64,000 nucleotides of DNA from Methylovulum sp. (GCA_028712695.1 JAQTQZ010000012.1:50047-114046), one strand, 5' to 3'. Counted from the stretch's first letter, positions 26,660 through 37,181 are shown. Made by a program: numbers and translations. Notes: a model not told the origin generated them from the sequence alone.

Positions 26660-27220
26660 TCAATCTACTAACGCTAATGAAGTTTGTTGTTCGCGCCATG
26701 TTCCTGGTTTATCAGGCACTATTTCCATCAGTTCGATTCTATCCATGCTTATACGTATAATTTTGCCATGATTTTTACCCATATAGTTGCCAAGCTGAAC
26801 ACGGTGTACTGTGTTATCAGTCGCTTTTATCAACGCCCATAATTTGGCGTTCATGACAACAGTCCCAACCATTTTCAGTGCATCTAAGGGAAATGCTTCA
26901 AGTTCTTCTTTACGGCGCTGAAAATCAGGCTTTGGCCCATTACCTATGGCAATACCTGAGTTTTCAGGCAATTCGGCTTTGTTAATTGGCTTAAAGGGAT
27001 CTCTTAAAATATCTGGCTTAAATATAAAAGGTTGGATGGGCTTTACTTCTGGAAGCGGTTCAATAGCGCCTTTAGGTTTAGCCTTTACGCTTTGGATATA
27101 TTTATGTAAATCTGAAAAGTTATCATTAGAACAACCTGCCAACAAACTCACCAACACAATATAGCCAAGTTTCAACCGAAAACACTTGCCTGTTACCAAC
27201 CGTAATTTATAGCCATTCAT
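26660..27220 (-). CDS. pilP: type IV pilus assembly lipoprotein PilP
   Basis: The 186-residue lipoprotein has a signal peptide ending in the lipobox LLAGCS, a proline-rich linker (KPKGAIEPLPEVKPIQPF) and a folded C-terminal beta domain (FPLDALKMVGTVVMNAKLWALIK). PilP links the inner-membrane PilMNO platform to PilQ. It starts within 1 nt of the pilO stop. The 25 residues before the lipobox are longer than usual because the frame begins MNGYKLRLVTGKCFRLK. Confidence 0.92.
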   Translation of the reverse strand: MNGYKLRLVTGKCFRLKLGYIVLVSLLAGCSNDNFSDLHKYIQSVKAKPKGAIEPLPEVKPIQPFIFKPDILRDPFKPINKAELPENSGIAIGNGPKPDFQRRKEELEAFPLDALKMVGTVVMNAKLWALIKATDNTVHRVQLGNYMGKNHGKIIRISMDRIELMEIVPDKPGTWREQQTSLALVD

Positions 27221-27870
27221 TACTTTTTACCCCGCTTATTTTTATTTCCAGCCGCATTCACACTAGGAACATTTTCAGCGCTTTCGTTATAGGTTTTTAT
27301 TGTCGCGGTCATGGTCATATCACCCGGCTTAACCACTTCCTTATCCTTGCTTTCTTTAGGTATCAGAGTGACATCGTGCACCGTAACAATTCTAGGTAAT
27401 GTGGCTAAGCCACTGATAAACAACCCTAACTCATCATATTTTCCGGTAACTTCTATGCTAATGGGCAATTCTGAATAAAAGTCCTTACGAATTGATGGGC
27501 CTGGTTTAAATAATTTAAATTCGAGGCCGTTGGTCAAGCCCATTTGAGAGATATCCGTCAGCAAACTAGCGACTTCTTCTTTTGTTGGCATCTGCCTGAT
27601 CATTTGGTAGAGGTCGGCTTCAATCTGATTTAGCTGCTCTTGATAATCCTGAAGATTAATGGCCTTTTTCTGCTTTGCCTCAAATTCGGTTTTTAGCTGC
27701 TGTTCTTGGTTCTGGGCTTTTTCAAGCTCTGCCATCTGGTCAAAAGTGTCTAAATAGACCCAAGCTCCGCCCACCAACACAGATGCCATTGCCACAACAG
27801 CCGCTTTAACGGCAAATGGCCAAGTACCCGACGCGTTATAATCCCAGTTAATTTCCGACAGATTCATCAT
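27220..27870 (-). CDS. pilO: type IV pilus inner-membrane protein PilO
   Basis: The 216-residue protein has one membrane helix (WPFAVKAAVVAMASVLVGGAWVYL), a coiled coil (about 45-95, AELEKAQNQEQQLKTEFEAKQKK) and a ferredoxin-like periplasmic domain (LPISIEVTGKYDELGLFISGLATLPRIVTV). It pairs with PilN to form the alignment complex of the pilus machine. It overlaps pilN by 4 nt and touches pilP. Confidence 0.93.
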   Translation of the reverse strand: MMNLSEINWDYNASGTWPFAVKAAVVAMASVLVGGAWVYLDTFDQMAELEKAQNQEQQLKTEFEAKQKKAINLQDYQEQLNQIEADLYQMIRQMPTKEEVASLLTDISQMGLTNGLEFKLFKPGPSIRKDFYSELPISIEVTGKYDELGLFISGLATLPRIVTVHDVTLIPKESKDKEVVKPGDMTMTATIKTYNESAENVPSVNAAGNKNKRGKK

Positions 27871-28454
27871 TTACCTCTTTTTATAACAGGGGGTACAACT
27901 TGCACATCATCTTTACCACCTTGTTTTGCATATAGCGTAAAGTCACTGGATTGTTCAAGCTCTGTTTTTTCTGGCGCTTTAATAACATCAAGTTTAGGCA
28001 TTTTTAGCCATTGGGAGCCTTCTATTGATTTCATAAAAGCAGAAACCCGGGCATTTGATTCGGATTTACCTTCAAACACCAAATCTGTTCCTAGCTGGGT
28101 AAATTTTTTCAGATACACACCGTCAGGTGTAAGCTTGGGGATTTCGTCAAATAAGTGAACAATTTCAGGACGGCTTTCTTGCAATTTTTTGATGACATCT
28201 ATTTTCGCAAGCAATTTCGATTTCTTTTCCTCAATAGTTTTAATAGCGGTAATCTTTTTGTCAAGCAGTGCTATTTCGTCTTGTAACAATTTATTCCTTT
28301 TCTCCTGATATTCTTTCTCTCCATTGATATAAAGATGAACAGAACCAAAAACCAAAACTGTAAGTAATGCCGCCAATATAATAGTATTTAAAAAATCCTG
28401 TCTCTTTTGCTTACGTAACTCCTCTCGCCAAGGGAGTAAATTGATTTTTGCCAT
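27867..28454 (-). CDS. pilN: type IV pilus inner-membrane protein PilN
   Basis: The 195-residue protein begins MAKINLLPWREELRKQKRQ, the conserved cytoplasmic peptide (INLLPWRE) that docks into PilM. A membrane helix (TIILAALLTVLVFGSVHLYI), a coiled coil and a periplasmic domain (LTPDGVYLKKFTQLGTDLVFEGKS) follow. The ATG at 28454 overlaps the pilM stop as TAATG and is preferred to the upstream in-frame start at 28484. Confidence 0.94.
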   Translation of the reverse strand: MAKINLLPWREELRKQKRQDFLNTIILAALLTVLVFGSVHLYINGEKEYQEKRNKLLQDEIALLDKKITAIKTIEEKKSKLLAKIDVIKKLQESRPEIVHLFDEIPKLTPDGVYLKKFTQLGTDLVFEGKSESNARVSAFMKSIEGSQWLKMPKLDVIKAPEKTELEQSSDFTLYAKQGGKDDVQVVPPVIKRGK

Positions 28455-29515
28455 TAGTCGAAACTCCTTAATGCCAGTCCACAAGCAATCATCAACGCTG
28501 GCGCATCATTACTTAACGCCTGAGGCCTGACTTTACTGGAAAGCGTCATATTAATAAAAGGATTCGCCACATAAACGGGTATCCCTAAATTTTTTTCCAC
28601 TAGTTGCTCAATACCTTGTATTGAGGCACAGCCGCCCGCCAAAATCATGCGATCGATTCCCCTATTGGCACTTGAAGAAGAAAAAAACTGCAATGACCGC
28701 TGGATTTGTTGGACCACTGCTCTTTTAAAGGGCTCAAGCACATCAGCCGTATAGCTATCCGGTAAGCCACCGTGCCTTTTAGACAACCCCGCCTCTTCAT
28801 AGGACAGGCCATAACGACGCTGAATCTCTTCAGTCAACTGTTTGCCACCAAATCCCTGATCCCTTGTATAAATACTGCGTCCATCATGTAAAACATTTAA
28901 TGTTGTCATTGTCGCCCCTATATCAACAATGCTCACAGTCTGCCCACCGATAGAATCAGCAAATTGGTCGGCCAGCAAGGCAAAGGCGTTTTCCATGGCA
29001 AAGGCTTCAACATCAACAATATCAGTTTTCAAACCCGCATTAGCCAAAGCAATAACGCGATTTTCAACATTCTCCCGCCTTGAGGCTGCAAGCAAGACAT
29101 CAACCATTTCATGGTTGTTTTCGTTTACACCTTGCACCTCAAAGTCAAAATTAACCTCATCAAGCGCATAAGGAACATATTGATCCGCTTCGATCATAAT
29201 TTGCTCTTCCATTTCATCTTCGCTTAATGTCCTATCCATAGTGATAATTTTTGTCATCACAGCAGACCCGGCAACAGACACTGTCGCTTGTTTAAGCTTC
29301 GTGCCAGACTGTTTTAAGGCAATTTTTATCGCATCGGAAACCATATCGACATTAGCGATGTTCTTATCAACAACAGCATCTTTAGGTAACGGTGCCACCG
29401 CATAACTATCAACTCGATAACGTGTGCCTACTCGGCTTAACTCCAGCATTTTCACAGCAGCCGTACTGATATCAATACTAAGGACAGCATTCCGTTTACG
29501 GTTAAACCAGCTCAT
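28454..29515 (-). CDS. pilM: type IV pilus assembly ATPase-like protein PilM
   Basis: The 353-residue actin/FtsA-like cytoplasmic protein has VLSIDISTAAVKMLELSR at the N-terminus, SIVDIGATMTTLNVLHDGRSIYTRDQGFGG (phosphate 2 region) and MILAGGCASIQGIEQLVEK near the C-terminus. It binds ATP and the PilN tail and starts the pilMNOPQ operon. In many gammaproteobacteria this operon precedes aroKB, but here aroKB is about 30 kb away. Confidence 0.94.
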   Translation of the reverse strand: MSWFNRKRNAVLSIDISTAAVKMLELSRVGTRYRVDSYAVAPLPKDAVVDKNIANVDMVSDAIKIALKQSGTKLKQATVSVAGSAVMTKIITMDRTLSEDEMEEQIMIEADQYVPYALDEVNFDFEVQGVNENNHEMVDVLLAASRRENVENRVIALANAGLKTDIVDVEAFAMENAFALLADQFADSIGGQTVSIVDIGATMTTLNVLHDGRSIYTRDQGFGGKQLTEEIQRRYGLSYEEAGLSKRHGGLPDSYTADVLEPFKRAVVQQIQRSLQFFSSSSANRGIDRMILAGGCASIQGIEQLVEKNLGIPVYVANPFINMTLSSKVRPQALSNDAPALMIACGLALRSFD

Positions 29516-29881
29516 AACATACCTTTAAAAACTTAATCATTAATGTGCACCATAGATTTACGCGCCCCTATATTATTTAGCATGCTTAACGTACAACTAT
29601 TGGGGAGATAATTATTTTCCTTCAATGAGTTTCAATATCCTTTGTAGACATTAGAAGCGGGATAAAATGGGTATAGAATCTGAAAATAAAATCCAAACAC
29701 TGTTATTCAACAATAAAGAAATCTAATCAACCCGAAAAGTATAGTAGCGTTTTATTTTGTTGCTAATAATTATTCCACTCATTTCAGACAGCACTCATTG
29801 CTTAAATAGTTAGAAGAGAGCCTATTCTACATCTGCTTCTTGCCAAGAAAACAAGGTCACAGTAGAAAAACGACTAATATT
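29516..29881. other. intergenic region upstream of pilM
   Basis: These 366 bases are A+T-rich and hold the promoter region of pilMNOPQ and the 3' end of the nadE transcript. No gene, strong terminator or clear promoter hexamer pair was recognised. Confidence 0.5.
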
Positions 29882-31498
29882 TTATGGCACCAACCCCCTA
29901 TAGCCTGAGGTAATCGGATACCGCCTGTCACGCCCAAATGCCCTACTGGTAATTTTGATGCCGGGTGGTGATTGCCGACGCTTATACTCGTTCTTATCAA
30001 CCAACGTAATGGCCCTTGCCACATCTTCACGCCGAAATCCGGCGGCAATAATTTCATCAGCGGATTGATCCTGCTCAACATAACGTTCCAATATCGGATC
30101 TAAAACTGCATAAGCGGGCAATGAATCTTCATCAATCTGATCAGGTGCCAATTCAGCCGATGGAGGACGGGTAATCACCCGCTCGGGTATCACCGGCGAT
30201 ATGCCATTGCGGTAACGGGACAACTCATAAACCAACAGCTTAGGCACATCCTTAATCGGTGCGAAACCACCTGCCATATCACCGTAAAGCGTCGCATAGC
30301 CCACGCTCATTTCGCTTTTATTGCCAGTAGTCAGCAGTAACTTACCTTGTTTATTGGACATCGCCATTAAAATGACGCCACGGCAACGCGCCTGAATATT
30401 CTCTTCCGTGGTGTCTTTAGTTGTACCGGCAAAAACACCGGCGAGCATGCCGGTAAAAGCATTCACGGCTGGTTCTATGGGAATAACGTGATGCTTGACA
30501 CCTTGCGCTTCAGCCTGCTGTAGTGCATCTTCAATACTCATAGCCTGCGTGTAGCGGGATGGCATCAATACCACTTCGACTTTATCTGCACCCAGCGCAT
30601 CTACCGCCAATGCCAATACCAAAGCGGAGTCAATACCGCCAGACAATCCCAAAATAGCCCCCTGAAAACCATTTTTTCTCACATAATCCTTAATACCCAG
30701 CACTAGCGCCTGATACGCACCGGCGATTTCACTATAGAGCGGCGCACAAATAGTTTTTATCGGTTGATTACCTACAAACTCAACCACACTAACTTGTTCT
30801 TCAAACTCGGCCGCCCTAAAAATAATCTCACCTCGTGCATCCACAACAAATGATGCACCATCAAAAACCAACTCATCCTGACCGCCAACTTGATTGACAT
30901 AAACCAACGGAACCCCTGCCGCCTTAATTTGCTGACAAACCACATCTTCACGCTGGTGAATTTTGCCTGAATTAAACGGCGAGGCGTTAAGTGTCAGTAC
31001 TATTTCGGCACCCGCTTGCCGGGTCGCTTCAATTATCCCGTTGCGCCAAACATCTTCGCAAATGGTTAAGCCGATGAACACGCCGTTGAACTCAAATACA
31101 CAAGGCCCATCACCGGGCACAAAATAACGTTGTTCGTCAAACACACCATAATTGGGCAGCGCTTGTTTACGATAACGCGCCACTACAACACCTTGATGCA
31201 ACACAACGGCGCTGTTGTAAAGCTTATCACCATCCAGCTCAGGAAAACCAACCACTAAAGCAATATCAGTGAACCGCTCAGCGAGCTGATAAATAGCGTT
31301 ATTAGCCGCGGCGATAAAATCCCTACGCAACAGCAAATCTTCGGCGGGATAACCGATAATCGCCAGTTCCGGAAACACAATCAAGTCTGCATTTAATTCA
31401 GCGCGGGCATGGTTGGCAACCTTAATAAGATTATCAACATTAGCGACAATATCGCCAACGAGAAAATTAGTCTGGGCAAGCGCAATTTTTAGGGACAT
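29882..31498 (-). CDS. nadE: glutamine-dependent NAD+ synthetase
   Basis: The 538-residue two-domain enzyme has an N-terminal nitrilase-type amidase (Glu in VFPELAIIGYP, Lys in YRKQALPNYGVFDE, Cys in GLTICEDVWRNG) that releases ammonia from glutamine. The C-terminal synthetase domain has the PP-loop GLSGGIDSALVLAL and TTGNKSEMSVGYATLYGDMAGGF. It converts deamido-NAD+ to NAD+. Start ATG 31498. The gene stands alone. Confidence 0.96.
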   Translation of the reverse strand: MSLKIALAQTNFLVGDIVANVDNLIKVANHARAELNADLIVFPELAIIGYPAEDLLLRRDFIAAANNAIYQLAERFTDIALVVGFPELDGDKLYNSAVVLHQGVVVARYRKQALPNYGVFDEQRYFVPGDGPCVFEFNGVFIGLTICEDVWRNGIIEATRQAGAEIVLTLNASPFNSGKIHQREDVVCQQIKAAGVPLVYVNQVGGQDELVFDGASFVVDARGEIIFRAAEFEEQVSVVEFVGNQPIKTICAPLYSEIAGAYQALVLGIKDYVRKNGFQGAILGLSGGIDSALVLALAVDALGADKVEVVLMPSRYTQAMSIEDALQQAEAQGVKHHVIPIEPAVNAFTGMLAGVFAGTTKDTTEENIQARCRGVILMAMSNKQGKLLLTTGNKSEMSVGYATLYGDMAGGFAPIKDVPKLLVYELSRYRNGISPVIPERVITRPPSAELAPDQIDEDSLPAYAVLDPILERYVEQDQSADEIIAAGFRREDVARAITLVDKNEYKRRQSPPGIKITSRAFGRDRRYPITSGYRGLVP

Positions 31499-32074
31499 GA
31501 TTAATAATGATAGCCAAGTAGTTTCAGGGGTATTGCCCCTTTGCCCCTGATTTTAAGGGCATATAGGTCTCAAGTGTGTGGAATATAAATCAAAAAAACA
31601 AATTAGAGAGCCGACAAAATGTCCCTAAATTACCTTTAGCGCTTAGTTTAGCGTACTTTAAGGATTTGAACGACTATCTGATTTATAACAGCGCAGCCAA
31701 ATAATTGCCCTCCAACCTGATTCGATGACAAAGCTGCCAGTGCCAGTGACAATAAAAACAATTTGCGGAAAAACAGGCTATCAGAGAACGAACCCCATCG
31801 CCTGGGCCTTGAGCAGCCAATTACAAAACCAGGGCTTCTTAATCACATTCCAAAGTAATAATGGTGGCAAAAACTGAGCTTGCAGGGAGGAAACCGTATG
31901 GTTAGCTCAGCTCGTCGAGCATGGTTTACTCTTGGGATAAGATGAACTACTTGATAGTGTCCGGCAGCTAGCCAAATATTATCCTAACTGCACAAAATCT
32001 AGCGCTTGCCGAGTTGCAACCCTAACAAACGCCTCTCAGCGCAAAGCGCGCCTATAATAGCCAATACACAACAT
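31499..32074. other. long intergenic region without a recognisable gene
   Basis: About 575 bases lie upstream of nadE. A short inverted pair CAGGGG/CCCCTG (about 31527-31551) lies near the nadE start. Positions about 31935-32060 can be read on the plus strand as a short protein-like piece but it is bounded by stops and has no start, so it may be a gene relic. No RNA gene was recognised. Confidence 0.5.
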
Positions 32075-32112
32075 AAAAAAAGGGAGCACTAAAAATAGTG
32101 CTCCCTTTTTTT
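32075..32112. terminator. bidirectional intrinsic terminator
   Basis: GGGAGCACTA (32082-32091) and TAGTGCTCCC (32096-32105) form a perfect 10-bp stem with a 4-nt loop. It is flanked by seven A before and seven T after, so it works on both strands. It lies 12 bases beyond the end of the small membrane protein gene on the minus strand. Confidence 0.9.
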
Positions 32113-32124
32113 GGGGTATAAAAA

Positions 32125-32451
32125 TTAATCTTTTACCGCATTGGCAATTTCATTAAATGCTTCAACCCTAACTTTGCCAGTCTTTACCAGATCAACACCG
32201 GTATCAATCACCAACTTGCATAAATCCGGCATTTTATAAACCATCATACAGACGTAACCCACCGCTGGAATAGCAATTAAAGCACCGATAAAGCCATGCA
32301 CACCGACAACAGCCAGCAGTTTTATAAGTAAAGCAATAGCATCAAGTGGCAACAAAACCATCGCACCAAAATAAGCGATCACCATAAAGGTAAATAATAC
32401 AAAAACAATAAACTGAAGTAGCCTTACCAACGCAACGTTAACTTTTTTCAT
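32125..32451 (-). CDS. small uncharacterised membrane protein
   Basis: The 108-residue protein has two clear membrane helices (LLQFIVFVLFTFMVIAYFGA and VHGFIGALIAIPAVGYVCMMV) and a short amphipathic C-terminal tail (LCKLVIDTGVDLVKTGKVRVEAFNEIANAVKD). The family is not recognised. It has its own strong terminator and about 110 nt of upstream sequence, which points to independent expression. Confidence 0.75.
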   Translation of the reverse strand: MKKVNVALVRLLQFIVFVLFTFMVIAYFGAMVLLPLDAIALLIKLLAVVGVHGFIGALIAIPAVGYVCMMVYKMPDLCKLVIDTGVDLVKTGKVRVEAFNEIANAVKD

Positions 32452-32565
32452 AATAGTTTCAAGATCCTGAATAACTTTAAGAAGCTTTTCTTATGATTAT
32501 TTTTTCAAAAAGCCCCACTTTTTTAAGTGGCCGATTATACCTCAAGCCATCAGATTACAGTATTT

Positions 32566-33237
32566 TTATTGCCCTTGATCAGGCTTTAAAAAAAAACGAT
32601 AACTTAAAGAACCGGCAATAAAACCACCCAAATGCGCCCACCAGGCAACATCCACCGTGACGTTCTGAAACAACATTGCAGTGGTTGCATTATGCAGCTG
32701 CCAAAGTATCCATACACCCAAAAAAGCAATCGCGGGAACATGCAAGACAATTGGCGGAATCAAAACCACGACGCGCTCAAGCGGATATAGAAAAAAATAG
32801 GCCCCCAGCACCCCAGCTATTGCACCGGATGCGCCTACCACCGGAATGGCCAGATGCGGGTCAAAATACCATTGCAAGAAAGTGGCAAAAATGCCGCACA
32901 ACAAATAAAAGGCCAAAAAAGGCAAATGTCCCATGCGATCTTCGACGTTATCGGCAAAAATCCACAAAAACCATAAGTTCATCAATAAATGTAGCCAACT
33001 GGCATGTAAAAATAAATTGGTCATAAACGACAAATAACCGTCAAATGGCAAATTAAAGCTGCCAGCCCAACCATTTTCATAGCGGCTAGGCACCATGCCA
33101 TAAAGATAGATCAGGCGGGTGCTTAACGCATCAGGCATGAAATACATGGTGACAAATACACAAGTGCAAATTGCCATTATCACCCATGTCACTATAGGTG
33201 TTGAATAACAAGGGGCCGTGTCTCTAATGGGTATCAT
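32566..33237 (-). CDS. rhomboid-family intramembrane serine protease
   Basis: The 223-residue membrane protein has six or more helices. The catalytic serine lies in VVGASGAIAGVLGAYF (GASG) and the catalytic histidine in WWAHLGGFIAG. An additional HASWLHLLMNLWFLW motif near helix 2 holds the conserved HxxxN. These are the defining residues of active rhomboid proteases, which cut membrane protein substrates within the bilayer. The substrate is unknown. Confidence 0.92.
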   Translation of the reverse strand: MIPIRDTAPCYSTPIVTWVIMAICTCVFVTMYFMPDALSTRLIYLYGMVPSRYENGWAGSFNLPFDGYLSFMTNLFLHASWLHLLMNLWFLWIFADNVEDRMGHLPFLAFYLLCGIFATFLQWYFDPHLAIPVVGASGAIAGVLGAYFFLYPLERVVVLIPPIVLHVPAIAFLGVWILWQLHNATTAMLFQNVTVDVAWWAHLGGFIAGSLSYRFFLKPDQGQ

Positions 33238-33412
33238 TTTTTATCCTGCTGTTTATCCGACCGATTTCCTTAAGCTTAACAGCTAAACACTAATTGGCAA
33301 TTAATGCTAATCGCATCGGCGAAAAGCTTATAGGGGGGTGCAATTCATCGCTACAATTGAACCCAAAGGGAATAATGACTTTGCGCAGAAATGTAAACAG
33401 GCCTTATGGCAA

Positions 33413-34174
33413 TTAAGGCGCCTGCAACCATTGCTGGGCAATTCTACGGGCACCCTGCGCATTGGGATGGGCGCCATCGACCGTATAAATATCAACAGCG
33501 TCAGCTGGATAAGCCAAGTAGCCATCGACTAGTTTGACCGACGCACCAGAGCTGATGTGGGCATTGTATTGAATAACTGCTGCACGTATGGCCTGGTTCA
33601 GCGACAATGCGCGGATCTGCGCTTGGGCAGGATTGGCGAACACAGTGCTTGCCGCGCTAATTGGGGGGTAGGTCATTGCCCATACCTCCAAACCAGCCGC
33701 CCGCAACTGTGCCCAAACGCTCTGAATACAACCGACCACGTCCCGTTCAGGGACACCATATATATTGACATCGTTGATGCCAATCAGCACAGAAACAAGC
33801 TTGGCATTATGCTCAAGCGCCTGAACAATTACGGTTGATTGAAGCCTTGTTAACAAGCCTCTATCACTGCCTGCGAAAGGGCCGTTAGGATATTTTGTTT
33901 GGGTTGTGCAGGTGTCGCCGCCCCGTCCTGCATTCGCTATAACGAGATAATCATAATTGCTCATGGGGGACACCATACTGGCATACGAATGTTCGTAAGG
34001 TATTTTGCCCGCCAAGTTACAAGTCGCGTGTGTATCGGTAGCTCCGCACAAACCTGTCCGGTTAGTGATGCTGTCGCCAGCGACGACAACGTTGGCAATG
34101 AGCGCAAATGCCGCAACTGGCGAGAACGCCGCCACCATTAATGCAGTGAGTACCAATAAGCGATGTTTATACAT
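33413..34174 (-). CDS. secreted SGNH/GDSL-family hydrolase
   Basis: The 253-residue protein has a signal peptide (MYKHRLLVLTALMVAAFSPVAAFA), then the nucleophile block VVAGDSITNRTG, a glycine in AGRGGDTCTT, the GxND block IGINDVNIYG, and the catalytic VDGAHPNAQG (D-x-x-H). It is likely an exported esterase or lipase of the SGNH superfamily; the substrate is not predictable. The ATG at 34174 starts at the signal peptide and has AGAGGA upstream, and it is preferred to the start at 34222. Confidence 0.85.
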   Translation of the reverse strand: MYKHRLLVLTALMVAAFSPVAAFALIANVVVAGDSITNRTGLCGATDTHATCNLAGKIPYEHSYASMVSPMSNYDYLVIANAGRGGDTCTTQTKYPNGPFAGSDRGLLTRLQSTVIVQALEHNAKLVSVLIGINDVNIYGVPERDVVGCIQSVWAQLRAAGLEVWAMTYPPISAASTVFANPAQAQIRALSLNQAIRAAVIQYNAHISSGASVKLVDGYLAYPADAVDIYTVDGAHPNAQGARRIAQQWLQAP

Positions 34175-34311
34175 TTCATGGTGTCCTCTTAACTTTTGAG
34201 AAAAACCGGTGAGGCAATCCATGAACGGACAGCCAATTTACCGTCCAGAGAGCACGCCGCCGCCCCCCTTAAACCGGTATTTTTTATAGTGGTTAAAACG
34301 GAGTCGGTTAG

Positions 34312-35268
34312 CTATTCCGTAAAAATCCCAAACCCCATAATCCGTTGATAACGCTTCTCCAATATATCATCCATCGTTTCTTGCTTGAGTTCTGCCAAAT
34401 GGCGGAGCAACACTTCTTTTAAATTCAACGCGGTCACTTTGAAGTTTCTATGACCGCCGCCCAAAGGTTCTCTGACGACTTCATCAAGGAATCCCTGCTC
34501 ACGAATACGATCGGAGGTTATTCCCATAGCTTCTGCCGCCAATTGCGACTTATCCGCACTTTTCCATAAAATAGATGCGCATCCTTCCGGCGATATAACA
34601 GAATAAGTGCTATATTCCAGCATAATCAAACGGTCACCGACCCCAATTGCCAGAGCACCACCAGAACCGCCTTCGCCGATAATCGTACAAATAATAGGCG
34701 TCCTTAACTTGGCCATTTCAAACAGATTACGCGCTATTGCTTCGCTCTGCCCGCGTTCTTCCGCACCAATCCCTGGATAAGCGCCAGGCGTATCAATCAG
34801 GCAGATAACCGGCATATTGAAGCGCTCGGCCATTTTCATAACCCGCAGCGCTTTGCGATAACCTTCAGGGCGCGGCATGCCAAAATTACGGTAAATTTTT
34901 TCTTTAGTATCCCGTCCCTTTTGGTGACCAATCACCATAACTGGCTGCCCGCTAAGACGCGCCAATCCACAAACAATCGCCGGGTCGTCAGCGTAAGCCC
35001 GATCCCCGTGAAGCTCATGAAAATCAGTGAACAAATGTTCAACATAATCGAGCGTATAAGGGCGGCCTGGATGTCTTGATAACTGCGAAATCTGCCAATC
35101 AGAAAGCTCGGCAAAAATACTCTCGGTCAGGGCTTGGCTTCGCTCTTCCAACTGTTTGATGGCATCGGAAATGTTAATGTCATTATCAAACTCCACATGA
35201 CGGAGTTCTTGAATTTTTGCTTCTAATTCAGCAATAGGTTGTTCGAAATCGAGAAATTTTAAATCCAT
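34312..35268 (-). CDS. accA: acetyl-CoA carboxylase carboxyltransferase subunit alpha
   Basis: The 318-residue protein matches the family length and order. The N-terminal helix is [22 protein letters not shown], followed by [80 protein letters not shown], and the oxyanion-hole glycine run [15 protein letters not shown]. With AccD it transfers carboxyl from biotin to acetyl-CoA, the first step of fatty-acid synthesis. The ATG at 35268 is preferred to the TTG at 35286. Confidence 0.96.
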   Translation of the reverse strand: MDLKFLDFEQPIAELEAKIQELRHVEFDNDINISDAIKQLEERSQALTESIFAELSDWQISQLSRHPGRPYTLDYVEHLFTDFHELHGDRAYADDPAIVCGLARLSGQPVMVIGHQKGRDTKEKIYRNFGMPRPEGYRKALRVMKMAERFNMPVICLIDTPGAYPGIGAEERGQSEAIARNLFEMAKLRTPIICTIIGEGGSGGALAIGVGDRLIMLEYSTYSVISPEGCASILWKSADKSQLAAEAMGITSDRIREQGFLDEVVREPLGGGHRNFKVTALNLKEVLLRHLAELKQETMDDILEKRYQRIMGFGIFTE

Positions 35269-35592
35269 GGAGATTTGCTTTAACAATTTAAGGTAAATCG
35301 AAGATTTTATAGAAATTTGTCGATTTATTCTAAATAAATTCCAGACTTGGCTTGTTTATTATCACGTTCAACAATAACGACTTATAACAACAAGCTTCCC
35401 TGACCACCCGGACATTCTCTCCCGAAGCCGTATACAAACACTACAAGAATAAATATCTAACTGTTTTATATATGATTTATGCATCATTACCCCAAGCGTT
35501 GCGATAATATTAAGAAAACACCCGTGCCATATTTATGCGATACTAGACGGTTTAAATTTGTCCGAATGTTTTGATTGAAAAGGAGCAACATA
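35269..35592. other. divergent promoter region between accA and purE
   Basis: These 324 A+T-rich bases separate divergently transcribed accA and purE. No RNA gene, riboswitch or convincing PurR-type operator was found. The last bases carry the purE ribosome-binding site AAAAGGAGC (35578-35586). Confidence 0.5.
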
Positions 35593-36090
35593 ATGACAGC
35601 ACTCGCTGGCATCATCATGGGTTCGACTTCTGACTGGGAAACCATGTGTTTTGCGGCAGAAATACTGGAACGGCTGGGTATCCCTCATGAGGTGGAAGTC
35701 ATCTCAGCCCACCGCACCCCCGATAAATTATTCCATTATGCCGAAACGGCTGAAAGCAAAGGCCTGGAAGTGATTATAGCCGGTGCTGGTGGCGCAGCGC
35801 ATTTACCCGGTATGACAGCCGCTAAAACAGCCCTTCCTGTGCTAGGTGTTCCTGTGCAATCAAAAGCGTTAAACGGCATGGATTCTTTATTGTCAATTGT
35901 GCAAATGCCAGCCGGCGTCCCGGTCGGCACACTGGCGATAGGTAAAGCAGGTGCAATCAATGCGGCGTTATTAGCGGCCGCCATTATCAGCAACAAACAT
36001 ACGCAATATCGCCAAGCTATCCATGACTTTAGACGCGAACAGACTGAAATTGTACTGGCTAACGCCGACCCACGCACGGAGGCCCTATGA
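35593..36090 (+). CDS. purE: N5-carboxyaminoimidazole ribonucleotide mutase
   Basis: The 165-residue class I PurE has [13 protein letters not shown] at the N-terminus, the active-site [31 protein letters not shown], and [22 protein letters not shown]. It rearranges N5-CAIR to CAIR in purine synthesis. Start ATG 35593 has a good AGGAGC 8 nt upstream. It overlaps purK by 4 nt. Confidence 0.96.
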   Translation: MTALAGIIMGSTSDWETMCFAAEILERLGIPHEVEVISAHRTPDKLFHYAETAESKGLEVIIAGAGGAAHLPGMTAAKTALPVLGVPVQSKALNGMDSLLSIVQMPAGVPVGTLAIGKAGAINAALLAAAIISNKHTQYRQAIHDFRREQTEIVLANADPRTEAL

Positions 36091-37181
36091 AAGTTGGCGT
36101 GCTAGGTGCGGGGCAACTTGCCCGCATGATCGCTTTGGCGGGTTACCCGCTAGGGCTAGATTTTATTTTCCTTGATCCAGCGGAGGATGCGTGTGCCAAT
36201 AAATTAGGTGAGCACTTGCATGGCGACTATAACGACCCCCAGTTACTGGCGGAGCTTGCCGAACGTGCCGATGTGGTCACTTATGAATTTGAGAATGTCC
36301 CTGCTAATGTTGCCGAATTTTTGGCGGCACATACGCGTGTTTATCCGCCAGCACTCGCACTAGCGGTTGCCCAGGACAGGTTGGTCGAAAAAAACTTCTT
36401 GAACAATCTGGCAATCCCCACGGCGGCTTATGCGGCTATCGACACGCTTGAACAGCTAAACCAAGTGATGCCCACTATCGGTTATCCTGCCGTGTTGAAA
36501 AGCCGCACCCAAGGCTATGATGGCAAAGGGCAATCGATATTAAAATATGAAGCAGATTTGGCTACTGCTTGGCACAAATTAGAAGGCGTACCGGCCATTG
36601 TTGAAGCCTTTGTGCCATTTAGCCGCGAAGTCTCCATCATTGCCGCACGCAATGTCTCAGGCGAGCTGGTTTTTTACCCATTGTCCGAGAACACGCATCG
36701 TGGCGGCATTTTGCGTGTCGCCAAAAGCAAAGCTAACGACCCCTTACAACATCAAGCTGAGACTTACATTTCCCGCCTGATGGCTGCGCTCGATTACGTT
36801 GGCGTCCTCGCGCTGGAGTTATTTGATGTTGCTGGCGAGCTGATTGCCAACGAGTTTGCACCCAGAGTCCACAATTCGGGCCATTGGACTATTGAAGGTG
36901 CAGAAACCAGCCAATTTGAAAATCATTTGCGCGCCATTTTAGACCAACCCTTAGGCTCAACAGCCGCTGTCGGTAAAACCGCAATGGTTAACTTTATCGG
37001 GAACCTGCCAATAACAAAACAGATCTTGACTATTCCAGGCGCGCATTTACATTTATACGACAAGGCACCCCGTAAAGGCCGCAAAGTGGCTCATGCGACT
37101 GTGCGGGCGGAGAGCACGGAACAACTTGCCATTGCTCTTGAAAGTTTGAATAGGCTTGCCGAAAAAGCAGATGATAGCTGA
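36087..37181 (+). CDS. purK: 5-(carboxyamino)imidazole ribonucleotide synthase
   Basis: The 364-residue ATP-grasp enzyme begins [23 protein letters not shown]. It has [20 protein letters not shown] in the nucleotide-binding lobe, [18 protein letters not shown] and [30 protein letters not shown] near the active site. It makes N5-CAIR from AIR, bicarbonate and ATP and supplies PurE, with which its gene overlaps (ATGA). Confidence 0.96.
   Translation: MKVGVLGAGQLARMIALAGYPLGLDFIFLDPAEDACANKLGEHLHGDYNDPQLLAELAERADVVTYEFENVPANVAEFLAAHTRVYPPALALAVAQDRLVEKNFLNNLAIPTAAYAAIDTLEQLNQVMPTIGYPAVLKSRTQGYDGKGQSILKYEADLATAWHKLEGVPAIVEAFVPFSREVSIIAARNVSGELVFYPLSENTHRGGILRVAKSKANDPLQHQAETYISRLMAALDYVGVLALELFDVAGELIANEFAPRVHNSGHWTIEGAETSQFENHLRAILDQPLGSTAAVGKTAMVNFIGNLPITKQILTIPGAHLHLYDKAPRKGRKVAHATVRAESTEQLAIALESLNRLAEKADDS

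Noticed and set aside
31935..32060. Plus-strand protein-like piece upstream of the strong terminator
   Set aside because: Bounded by stops without a start; too short to name as a pseudogene.
35287..35592. PurR-type operator upstream of purE
   Set aside because: Only a partial match (AGCGTTGCGA) was found, not enough to call.
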